DNA of 5,846 nucleotides, taken from assembly GCA_020848315.1 (NCBI GenBank), contig JADLAH010000127.1, positions 1 through 5,846 on the forward strand. Reading direction: 5' to 3'. Position 1 is the stretch's first letter, and each line of letters begins with the position of its first letter. The position numbers and the translations under genes were made by a program. The notes below the pieces were generated by a model, which was given only the letters and a program-made list of their open reading frames with translations, searched no databases and was not told the origin of the DNA. Below are positions 1 to 5,846 of the stretch, one piece after another. This DNA comes from Chitinophagales bacterium. GTDB taxonomy: Bacteria > Bacteroidota > Bacteroidia > Chitinophagales > JADIYW01.

Positions 1-43
1 AAACCGCCCCACGCTTATATAACATAGCTTCGTGAATATCCTG

Positions 44-1252
44 TTACAACGCGTGTTTCGGCGTTTCCATGTGCTTGATATCTTCCAGATAAGCATCCTT
101 CACCGCCTGCGCTACCATATTTGCCACATTCATATCCAAAGTAGATGGAATAATCTGATCGCGGTGTAAATCCGTCACGCAATTTGCAATCGCATAGGCG
201 GCTGCGACTTTCATGCGCGGCGTGATTCTGCGGGCACGGATTTCCAACGCACCTTTAAAAATACCCGGAAAGGCAAGCACGTTGTTGATCTGATTCGGAA
301 TATCACTGCGGCCTGTTCCCACTACACCGGCACCACCTTTGTATGCTTTCTCCGGCGAGATTTCCGGAACCGGATTAGCCAGCGGAAAAATGATAGGCTG
401 TGGATTCATCGTCATTACATCTTCGGTAGTCAGCTGATTCGCCTGACTCACCCCAATAAATACATCCGCGTTCACGAGTGCATCCTTCAGTGTTCCTTTA
501 GTATTATTCGGATTGGTGAATTTTAAAATTTCGCGTTTGAAATCATTCAAATCAGCACGGTCTTTGTGGATAATTCCCTTGGAATCGCACATCACAATCT
601 GTTTCACCGGTGTACATACAGATTTGTCAATCTGATGACACATCAGCAGTTTGGTGATCGCCAGACCGGCAGCACCTGCACCATTGATAACGACATTCAG
701 GTCGGCAATATTTTTGTCCAGTAATTTGCAGGCATTGACGATGGCTGCCAATACTACAATAGCCGTACCATGCTGATCATCGTGAAACACCGGAATACCG
801 AGCGATTGCAGTCTGTCTTCAATTTCGAAACAACGCGGAGAAGAAATATCTTCCAGGTTAATGCCGCCAAAAACCGGCGCGATATTTTTGATGGTTTGGA
901 TAATTTCTTCTGTATTTTGTGTCGCGAGACAAATCGGAAAGGCATCCACACCGGCAAATTTCTTGAACAACATCGCCTTGCCTTCCATTACAGGAATGGC
1001 AGCTTCCGGGCCCAGGTTGCCGAGTCCGAGGATAGCGGACCCATCCGATACGACGGCCACCATATTACCTTTGATGGTTAAATCCCACACTTTCTCTATG
1101 TCGTTCGCAATCTGACGCACAGGCTCTGCCACGCCGGGCGAATAGCACAGTGTCAGGTCTTTTTTGGATTTCAAATCCGTCTTCAGGGAAATACTGATCT
1201 TTCCTCTCAATTTTTCATGTAAGGACAAAGATTCTCTTGAATAATCTTTCAT
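44..1252 (-). CDS. Malic enzyme (malate dehydrogenase, oxaloacetate-decarboxylating), short form
   Basis: Complete 402-residue cytosolic enzyme expected to convert L-malate to pyruvate and CO2 with reduction of NAD(P)+, using Mg2+ or Mn2+. Visible motifs: catalytic Tyr in YSPGVAEP (Y37), catalytic Lys in MEGKAMLFKKF (K92), metal ligands in NLEDI (E134, D135) and FHDDQHGTA (D158, D159), a dinucleotide-binding GAGAAG (191-196), and the substrate/cofactor loops LANP (292-294 region) and NNVLAFPG (323-330). The length fits the short bacterial malic enzymes. The C-terminal phosphotransacetylase-like domain of the roughly 760-residue MaeB type is absent, and the stop codon (TAA, 44-46) is clean. 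D223 lies near the end of the second Rossmann strand, but I cannot decide NAD versus NADP from this. The gene is divergent from mdh, with 252 bases between start codons. No clear Shine-Dalgarno precedes the ATG; the leader is AT-rich (TATATAAC). The family call is very secure; cofactor choice and gene symbol are left open. Confidence 0.96.
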   Translation of the reverse strand: MKDYSRESLSLHEKLRGKISISLKTDLKSKKDLTLCYSPGVAEPVRQIANDIEKVWDLTIKGNMVAVVSDGSAILGLGNLGPEAAIPVMEGKAMLFKKFAGVDAFPICLATQNTEEIIQTIKNIAPVFGGINLEDISSPRCFEIEDRLQSLGIPVFHDDQHGTAIVVLAAIVNACKLLDKNIADLNVVINGAGAAGLAITKLLMCHQIDKSVCTPVKQIVMCDSKGIIHKDRADLNDFKREILKFTNPNNTKGTLKDALVNADVFIGVSQANQLTTEDVMTMNPQPIIFPLANPVPEISPEKAYKGGAGVVGTGRSDIPNQINNVLAFPGIFKGALEIRARRITPRMKVAAAYAIANCVTDLHRDQIIPSTLDMNVANMVAQAVKDAYLEDIKHMETPKHAL

Positions 1253-1362
1253 GTTATATACGACTTGCTGTTGGAATCGGGCAAAAGCGCTAAAAAACTA
1301 CTAATATACAAGATATCTGAGCGTGTCCGGCTGCATTGCCACGCTGATAATGATAATTTAAA

Positions 1363-1375
1363 GCGAATAATTCGC
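1363..1375. repeat. Perfect 13-base inverted repeat, candidate operator
   Basis: GCGAAT-A-ATTCGC has two 6-base arms in perfect dyad symmetry around one A. It lies about midway between the two divergent start codons and about 60 bases upstream of the proposed mdh -33 position. Dyads of this size suit a dimeric helix-turn-helix regulator. No regulator gene is in the window, so the function is inferred from position only. Confidence 0.3.
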
Positions 1376-1435
1376 CGGTATGAATATCACCGACATTATA
1401 AAAACATCATTTCCTGTTCCGGCTGATAAAATTCC

Positions 1436-1465
1436 TGTGCAATAAGTTCAAAAACAGTATATTTG
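1436..1465 (+). promoter_or_regulatory. Bacteroidota-type promoter of mdh (-33/-7)
   Basis: TATATTTG at 1458-1465 is an exact match to the Bacteroidota housekeeping -7 consensus TAnnTTTG. TGTG at 1436-1439 is a 3-of-4 match to the -33 TTTG, with an 18-base spacer. Transcription would start near 1470-1475, giving an A/T-rich leader of about 30 bases before the ATG at 1505. That leader lacks a Shine-Dalgarno sequence, as is usual for this phylum. Confidence 0.65.
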
Positions 1466-1504
1466 CCTCGATTTTTTATCACTCAACCTAAAATTTATAA
1501 TACA

Positions 1505-2440
1505 ATGAAAGTAACCGTAGTGGGTGCAGGAGCAGTAGGCGCAACCGTTGCCGACAACATTGCACGCAAAGAACTTTGCCACGAAGTGGTATTATTAGAC
1601 ATCAGAGAAGGTTTTGCGGAAGGCAAATCCATCGACATGATGCAGACTGCTGCATTATTGGGTTTCGATACCAAAATCACAGGTTCTACGAACGACTATA
1701 CAAAAACGGCTGACAGTGATGTTGTCGTGATTACTTCAGGTTTGCCGCGCAAACCGGGTATGACGCGTGAAGAGCTGATCGGCGTGAATGCCGGCATCGT
1801 GAAAGGTGTGGCTGAAAACATCCTGAAATATTCTCCAAATACAATCTTCGTCATCATCTCCAACCCGATGGATACGATGACTTATCTGGCGCTGAAAGCG
1901 ACAGGCATCGCTAAAAACCGAATTATCGGTATGGGCGGCGCACTGGACAGCAGCCGTTTCAGATATTATTTATCTCAGGCGCTCGGATGCTCTCCGTCTC
2001 AGTTGAACGCAGATGTAATCGGTGGTCACGGCGACACGACTATGATTCCTTTGACAAGACTGGCGACGCTGGGTTCTACACCCGTATCTGAATTGCTGGA
2101 TGCAGAGACGTTGAAAAAAGTAGCTGCTGACACCATGGTGGGCGGTGCTACACTGACCGGCCTGATCGGTACTTCCGCATGGTATGCACCGGGTGCTGCC
2201 GGCATGGCTATCGTGGAGTCTATCCTGCGCGACGAAAAACGTATCATCACTTCCTGCGTTTACCTGGAAGGTGAATACGGACAATCTGATATCTGCTTAG
2301 GCGTTCCTGTAGTAATCGGCAGAAACGGTTGGGAGAAAATCATCCAGTATCAACTGAATGAAGAAGAACAGGCTGCATTTGACAAGAGTGCTGCTGCTGT
2401 AAGAGGCATGAACGATGTTTTGAAAACATTGTCTCTGTAA
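1505..2440 (+). CDS. mdh: Malate dehydrogenase, LDH-like NAD-dependent type
   Basis: A 311-residue cytosolic TCA-cycle enzyme that interconverts malate and oxaloacetate with NAD+/NADH. Visible features: N-terminal Rossmann motif GAGAVG (7-12); acidic D32 at the end of the second strand, favouring NAD; the substrate loop LPRKPGMTR (80-88) with R82, where lactate dehydrogenases carry Gln, and R88; SNPMD (119-123); the D148/R151 pair in LDSSRFR; and catalytic H175 in GGHGD. Together these identify malate rather than lactate dehydrogenase. I chose the ATG at 1505: an in-frame TTG at 1463 would add 14 residues in front of the first beta strand and overlaps the -7 promoter element, so it cannot be the start from that promoter. 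The length matches the roughly 310-residue LDH-like MDH family found in Bacteroidota and green sulfur bacteria. A strong terminator follows 13 bases after the stop, so the gene is probably monocistronic. Divergent neighbour: malic enzyme, acting on the same substrate. Confidence 0.97.
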   Translation: MKVTVVGAGAVGATVADNIARKELCHEVVLLDIREGFAEGKSIDMMQTAALLGFDTKITGSTNDYTKTADSDVVVITSGLPRKPGMTREELIGVNAGIVKGVAENILKYSPNTIFVIISNPMDTMTYLALKATGIAKNRIIGMGGALDSSRFRYYLSQALGCSPSQLNADVIGGHGDTTMIPLTRLATLGSTPVSELLDAETLKKVAADTMVGGATLTGLIGTSAWYAPGAAGMAIVESILRDEKRIITSCVYLEGEYGQSDICLGVPVVIGRNGWEKIIQYQLNEEEQAAFDKSAAAVRGMNDVLKTLSL

Positions 2441-2453
2441 TTCTTTTTGCTAT

Positions 2454-2497
2454 AAAAAGCGGATGGGGCGCCCTTCGGGCGCCCCATCCGCTTTTTT
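2454..2497 (+). terminator. Strong rho-independent terminator of mdh
   Basis: A near-perfect hairpin: the left arm (2454-2473, A5-GC-rich) pairs with the right arm (2477-2496) over 20 base pairs, 13 of them in the central block 2461-2473/2477-2489. The apex contains CTTCGG, so the loop may be TTC or a UUCG tetraloop with one bulged C. The right arm ends in six T (2492-2497). The matching A-run at the left foot makes it potentially active in both directions, although no convergent gene is present. It separates mdh from the mbnP-like operon. Confidence 0.93.
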
Positions 2498-2544
2498 AAC
2501 CTTATCGCAAAACATAAACCTCAAATATTCGTTACATTTAAGGT

Positions 2545-3246
2545 ATGAAACGTCTGAATTCCTGCATATTATCTGCATCGCTGTTATTGCTCATCGTCTC
2601 CTGTAAAAAAGAAGAGACTTCCGATTTTATTACCGTCAGCATACAGCACAGCAATATGAGTGGCGTTACGAGCCAGAATAGGTATTACACGCTCGACTCC
2701 ATGCTTGTTTATCTGTCTAATTTCATCTTTGAAGACAGTGCCGGAAATTTTTATCCGGTAAAAGAGGTGTATCTGTATAAATCTGGAGAGAACAATACCT
2801 TTCAGATTAACAGGCCGAAAGCTGCCCTTAAGAAATTCTATTTTTCATTCGGACTCAATCCTGCGCAGAATAATGCCAATCCCGTTTCTTTTCCCATTGA
2901 ACATCCGATGAGCCGCGAACAGGGTATGTACTGGGATATGCTCAAATACCGCTTTCTGGTAGCAGAAGGCAGCATCGACTCCACCACGTCCGGGGCGGCA
3001 AGCATACAAAATGTTTTTTCCATGCATTTGGGCAGCGACACCCTCTATCGTGTTCTGTCGACAAACAGCATTCCACAGGCCGGCGGCACATACCGCATTT
3101 CACTGAATGCTTCCGACTTGTTTGTACTGGATGAAGCAAATTTCCGATTATCCAATTTCTCCAATCACAGTACGGATGAAAGTATGCCGAACGCCATCAG
3201 CATCACGGATGCATTCACCGACGGAATAACGATAACAGCCGAATGA
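2545..3246 (+). CDS. MbnP-family lipoprotein (putative copper-binding partner of a MauG-like di-heme protein)
   Basis: A 233-residue predicted lipoprotein. The signal peptide has basic K2/R3, a hydrophobic core (about 8-18) and a lipobox I-V-S-C with lipidated C20. The mature part fits the MbnP family in order: LVYLSNFIFED (54-64), KEVYLYK (73-79), FYFSFGLNPAQNN (98-110), MYWDMLKYRFLVAEG (128-142), and FSMHLGSD (158-165). In characterised MbnP, the first Trp of a conserved WxW motif is oxidised to kynurenine by MbnH and creates a Cu(I) site. Here the motif reads W130-D-M132 and W130 is the protein's only Trp. The stop codon overlaps the next start (ATGA, 3243-3246), so this gene is translationally coupled to the di-heme gene. 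The ATG at 2545 is the only start that keeps the signal peptide. An AGG sits one base before it, too close for a normal Shine-Dalgarno. The family call rests on motif recall and on the neighbour. Copper binding is inferred. Confidence 0.8.
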   Translation: MKRLNSCILSASLLLLIVSCKKEETSDFITVSIQHSNMSGVTSQNRYYTLDSMLVYLSNFIFEDSAGNFYPVKEVYLYKSGENNTFQINRPKAALKKFYFSFGLNPAQNNANPVSFPIEHPMSREQGMYWDMLKYRFLVAEGSIDSTTSGAASIQNVFSMHLGSDTLYRVLSTNSIPQAGGTYRISLNASDLFVLDEANFRLSNFSNHSTDESMPNAISITDAFTDGITITAE

Positions 3247-4337
3247 TATTTACCCACAACAGATACCACCGCTACCTTTCCTATGGCATTACAGCCGCAC
3301 TATTGCTGCTGCTTGCTGCGTGCAAAAAAGAAACTGTTGCCACCACCACTCCTTATCCTATTCCGAATATCCCGAACTTCCGGAAAATGCCTGTCGACCC
3401 CGAAAATCCTATGACAGTCGAAGGTGTCGCATTAGGGAAACGCCTGTTTTTTGATCCTATCCTTTCCAGAGATTCCACTATCTCGTGCGCATCCTGCCAC
3501 CTGCCCTCCAAGAGTTTTTCCGATACCAAAGCGCTGAGTAAGGGCATCGACAATATTGAAGGGAAACGCAACGCGATGCCGCTGGTGAATCTCGCGTGGT
3601 TCAAGAACGCCTATTTCTGGGATGGCCGCAGCAAGACGCTCCGGGAGCAGGCTTTATTTCCGGTAGAAGCGCCGGATGAGATGCACCTACCGTGGCCACA
3701 GGCGGAACTTCGCATACAAAGACATCCTGTATACAAAACGCTTTTTGAAAAGGCCTTCGGCACCGGCACGCCTACCCGAACCGAAATCACGAAAGCAATC
3801 GAACAGTTTGAAAATACATTACTCTCCTACAATGCGCCGTTCGACCGCTATCTGCGAGGTGAAATACAGCTGGATTCTTCGGTGCTGCGCGGACTCGAAA
3901 TTTTCCGTTCAGAAAAAGGCGACTGCTTCCATTGTCACACTACAGCTTCTCCGGAATTATTCATCGATCCGCTGAAAACATTTGCCAACAACGGCATGGA
4001 CGCTGCAGCTACCGTATTTGATTTTCCCGATCCGGGATTAGGCGCTATCACCGGCAATAACAACGATCGCGGAAGATTCAAAATACCGACGATGCGGAAT
4101 CTGGGATTCACCGCTCCCTACATGCACGACGGCAGGTTCGCCACACTGGATGAAGTGATAGACATGTACAACCTGGGACCTAAAAACTCTCCGAATGTAG
4201 AACCTATCATGATAGAAAAAGCCAATATCCGTTTTCAAAATACCGGCAGCTACGGACTGGGACTCACCGCGCAGGAAAAGGCGGATTTAAAGGCTTTTTT
4301 GCTCAGCCTGACAGATTCCACTTTTATTCAGCCTTAA
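3243..4337 (+). CDS. Di-heme cytochrome c peroxidase/MauG superfamily lipoprotein, MbnH-like
   Basis: A 364-residue exported di-heme protein. The signal peptide ends in a lipobox L-A-A-C with lipidated C27. There are two c-type heme motifs: CASCH (82-86) in the N-terminal domain and CFHCH (228-232) in the C-terminal domain. Other superfamily hallmarks are GKRLFFDP (65-72), FWDGR (125-129) with W126 in the position of the inter-heme Trp, EAPDEM (142-147), and APYMHDGRFATLDEVI (291-306) followed by M308-Y309-N310. Y309 falls about where MauG-type proteins carry the Tyr ligand of the second heme and classical peroxidases carry Met; this placement is approximate. The family includes H2O2-reducing peroxidases and Trp-oxidising enzymes (MauG, MbnH). 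The 4-base overlap with an MbnP-family gene points to MbnH, which would form a bis-Fe(IV)-type oxidant and modify Trp130 of its partner. Both proteins would be membrane-anchored on the periplasmic or outer face. Superfamily certain; MbnH-type function inferred from context. No methanobactin genes are in the window. Confidence 0.9.
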   Translation: MIFTHNRYHRYLSYGITAALLLLLAACKKETVATTTPYPIPNIPNFRKMPVDPENPMTVEGVALGKRLFFDPILSRDSTISCASCHLPSKSFSDTKALSKGIDNIEGKRNAMPLVNLAWFKNAYFWDGRSKTLREQALFPVEAPDEMHLPWPQAELRIQRHPVYKTLFEKAFGTGTPTRTEITKAIEQFENTLLSYNAPFDRYLRGEIQLDSSVLRGLEIFRSEKGDCFHCHTTASPELFIDPLKTFANNGMDAAATVFDFPDPGLGAITGNNNDRGRFKIPTMRNLGFTAPYMHDGRFATLDEVIDMYNLGPKNSPNVEPIMIEKANIRFQNTGSYGLGLTAQEKADLKAFLLSLTDSTFIQP

Positions 4338-4563
4338 GTACTAAAACAACCACATAAGGAACTTTAGAAACACCAGCCACGTGTAGATATTTCCTCCGTG
4401 CATATTGGAATCTAGCTTACTTGAGCACACAAAGAAAAAAGTAAATTCCATTTGGTCTTCATTTATCCTGTAATAAAAAACAATCCTGCAACCGGGTAAT
4501 CAGTTACCGGAATTAAAAAAAACGGCGGAAATAACTTAATTTGGCGGCTCTTTTCGTCAAGTT
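4338..4563. other. Non-coding gap between the di-heme gene and the SNF2-like gene
   Basis: These 226 A/T-rich bases show no supported ORF on either strand. The clearest structure is an imperfect hairpin at 4492-4510 (CCG-GGTAA, loop TCAG, TTACC-GG; 7 base pairs with one bulged G). It is followed by an A-run rather than a T-run on the plus strand, so it is not a convincing terminator for the upstream operon. I see no recognisable terminator, repeat family or RNA gene. A possible weak promoter lies at its 3' end. Confidence 0.5.
4536..4543 (+). promoter_or_regulatory. Possible -7 element of the SNF2-like gene
   Basis: TTAATTTG matches 7 of 8 positions of the TAnnTTTG consensus and sits 20 bases before the ATG at 4564, a workable distance. 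No TTTG is found at the expected -33 position, where the sequence is A-rich. Support is therefore weak. Confidence 0.3.
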
Positions 4564-5846
4564 ATGCCAACGCCAGCAACCACCACTGTATCCTATTCAT
4601 TCTTACTGGAAAAGCCTGTATCCGCTCCGGATTATACGTGTTTTTATGTACTAAAAAAGACCAAAGATAAAAATGGCATTCAGTTTCAGACCTTGCCGTT
4701 GGACATGGCAACCCTGGATTTTCTGCAACCCAAACTGGCAAAGGAAGTTTATCAGTGTATGGATAACTTCACCTCTCACTCGCTTAAATTCAGGCTTTCC
4801 GAGCATACTAAATTCTTCAAAAAACAACGTTCCGGAACTGCCCTCGACAGCTATCTGCACAAGGCTATATTGCGCGAACTGATTCAGTATTTCAGGGCAA
4901 TTCCCGCTTTGCAGGAACCGGTTTCCTTATATCACGCCACCATCAATCCTGCTACCGGCAATAAGTTGATGGCACCATGTATATTCTCCGCCATCCACCC
5001 TGTTCTTTCTTTTGAAATCATACAGCGGGAGGACAACAGTCTCGGTTTACAAACCTATATACAATTGGGAGAGGAAAAATTTCCACTGTCAGAACTTTCC
5101 CGCAATCTATGCCTGCTGAACAAGGGCAACACCTATTTCATATTGGGCTACGATGATGTGCGTACACTGGAATGGTTGGAACAAATGGCTCCGGAAAAAT
5201 TCGCGCAGGAACCGGCGGCATTCAATCAACAGGTGATACAGCCGCTGATCAGAAAATACACCGTTAACAACCTGCATATTTTTGAAAAGAAGAAAATCGA
5301 GGCGACACCTACCAACTGCATCCTGCTGAGTGAAATCAGCAGTGGCGCATTTCTTATGCTGACGCCGCAGTGGAAATATGAAGACATCCTGATAGAGGGT
5401 CCGCCCGCCGCAGAAAAGGAAGTAAATATACAGGGCGAACTGTACGCCGTTATCCGCAACACGGAACAGGAACAGGCCTTTCTGGAATTGCTCCGAAAAA
5501 CACATCCCAATTTTGAGAAGCAACGCAACGGATATTTTCACCTCACCTATGAAGATGCAAAAAAGAAAAACTGGTTCCTGAAATTTTATCATCAGATGCT
5601 GGCGGAAAATGTGGAACTGATTGGTATGGACATGCTACAGCATTTTCGTTATTCACAACATAATATCACTACCGAAATTAAAGATATCAGCACACTGGAA
5701 CACGCGGTGAGCATGACGATGATACTAAAATTCGGCGATGAAATGGTGAGCCTGTCGGAAGTGCAGAAAACGCTGTTCAATCAGCAGAAAAGCATCTTAC
5801 TGAAAGACAACACCATCGGCATACTCGATGAAGAATGGCTGGCAGG
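4564..5846 (+). CDS. N-terminal part of a SNF2-family DEAD/DEAH-box helicase (3' end outside window)
   Basis: A continuous reading frame of 427 codons with no stop before the window edge; an in-frame TAA at 4537-4539 makes the ATG at 4564 the first available start. There is no signal peptide, so the product is cytosolic. The ATPase core lies beyond the window, so no Walker motifs can be seen. The assignment comes from the last third, which follows the pattern preceding the SNF2 core in bacterial, especially Bacteroidota, SNF2 proteins. Examples are LMLTPQWKYEDI (264-275), a KKKNWFLKFYHQML stretch (333-346), VELIGMDMLQHFRY (350-363), MILKFGDEMVSLSEV (386-400) and the LKDNTIGILDEEWLA block (413-427), which recalls family sequences of the type 'FGD..VsL...L..G...L.dG..giLPeeW'. 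The first 200 residues have no motif I recognise. Complete proteins of this type are usually near 1,000 residues and would be ATP-driven DNA translocases or remodellers; their role in bacteria is poorly defined. It is 226 bases after the MbnH-like gene and probably a separate transcription unit. Confidence 0.72.
   Translation, partial: MPTPATTTVSYSFLLEKPVSAPDYTCFYVLKKTKDKNGIQFQTLPLDMATLDFLQPKLAKEVYQCMDNFTSHSLKFRLSEHTKFFKKQRSGTALDSYLHKAILRELIQYFRAIPALQEPVSLYHATINPATGNKLMAPCIFSAIHPVLSFEIIQREDNSLGLQTYIQLGEEKFPLSELSRNLCLLNKGNTYFILGYDDVRTLEWLEQMAPEKFAQEPAAFNQQVIQPLIRKYTVNNLHIFEKKKIEATPTNCILLSEISSGAFLMLTPQWKYEDILIEGPPAAEKEVNIQGELYAVIRNTEQEQAFLELLRKTHPNFEKQRNGYFHLTYEDAKKKNWFLKFYHQMLAENVELIGMDMLQHFRYSQHNITTEIKDISTLEHAVSMTMILKFGDEMVSLSEVQKTLFNQQKSILLKDNTIGILDEEWLA

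Larger units (their letters stand above)
1253..1504. promoter_or_regulatory. Divergent intergenic region between malic enzyme and mdh
   Basis: This 252-base non-coding region must hold the promoters of both malate-metabolising genes. Besides the mdh promoter it contains a perfect inverted repeat GCGAAT-A-ATTCGC (1363-1375), a second one AGCGTG (1320-1325) with CACGCT (1340-1345) 14 bases apart, a tandem GATAAT GATAAT (1346-1357), and an 8-base palindrome AGATATCT (1311-1318). These could be operator sites for a shared regulator, but arms of 6 bases can arise by chance. I see no small ORF or riboswitch-like structure. Confidence 0.5.

Noticed and set aside
16..25. TATATAACAT, an inverted copy of ATGTTATATA at 1251-1260, flanking the malic enzyme gene
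   Set aside because: Ten A/T-rich bases only, with no flanking similarity and no transposase or integrase. Chance is the simplest explanation.
770..1115. Plus-strand open frames antisense to the malic enzyme gene
   Set aside because: They lie entirely inside a gene with intact catalytic motifs on the other strand, have no recognisable protein features, and have no promoter-like sequence.
1293..1300. TAGTTTTT on the minus strand as a -7 element for the malic enzyme gene
   Set aside because: It matches 7 of 8 positions, but no TTTG is present at the -33 distance and it lies in a homopolymer-rich run. Too weak to annotate.
1463..1504. In-frame TTG at 1463 as an alternative start for mdh
   Set aside because: It would place 14 extra residues before the N-terminal Rossmann strand and falls inside the TATATTTG promoter element. 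The ATG at 1505 matches the family's usual N-terminus.
1970..2284. Minus-strand open frames opposite mdh
   Set aside because: They are shadows of the mdh coding sequence, whose catalytic His and Arg residues are all on the plus strand.
2454..2497. The GC-rich palindrome as a REP/BIME-type repeat or recombination site
   Set aside because: It is a single copy in the window, starts 13 bases after the mdh stop, and ends in a T-run, all fitting a simple intrinsic terminator.
5107..5592. A 161-codon minus-strand open frame
   Set aside because: It is fully contained in the plus-strand frame from 4564, which shows conserved SNF2-associated motifs. The antisense translation is unstructured-looking and unlike any family I know.

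Overview
The window looks like an ordinary chromosomal stretch from a Bacteroidota bacterium. Supporting signs are a TAnnTTTG-type -7 promoter element before mdh, start codons without convincing Shine-Dalgarno sequences, an LDH-like malate dehydrogenase, two lipoproteins beginning Cys-Lys-Lys, and a SNF2-type helicase N-terminus of a kind I associate with this phylum. No rRNA, tRNA, CRISPR array, insertion sequence or prophage gene was found.

Layout: (1) 44-1252, minus strand: a complete short-form malic enzyme. (2) 1253-1504: a divergent intergenic region with a recognisable mdh promoter and two small inverted repeats. (3) 1505-2440, plus: malate dehydrogenase, followed by a very strong intrinsic terminator (2454-2497). 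(4) 2545-4337, plus: a two-gene operon with a 4-base ATGA overlap, encoding an MbnP-family lipoprotein and a di-heme cytochrome c peroxidase/MauG-superfamily lipoprotein that fits MbnH. (5) 4338-4563: a non-coding gap. (6) 4564 to the window edge, plus: the first 427 codons of an open reading frame whose last visible part resembles the region preceding the helicase core in bacterial SNF2-family proteins. It has no stop codon inside the window.

Functionally, the first two genes both act on malate. One oxidatively decarboxylates it to pyruvate and the other interconverts it with oxaloacetate, so the divergent pair sits at the junction between the TCA cycle and pyruvate/NAD(P)H supply. The second unit is an MbnP/MbnH pair outside any visible methanobactin locus. 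In the characterised methanotroph pair, MbnH oxidises the first Trp of a WxW motif in MbnP to kynurenine, creating a Cu(I) site. Here the first Trp is kept (W130) but the second is Met (W-D-M), and W130 is the only Trp in the protein. That pair is the most interesting content of the window. I see no wholly unknown system.
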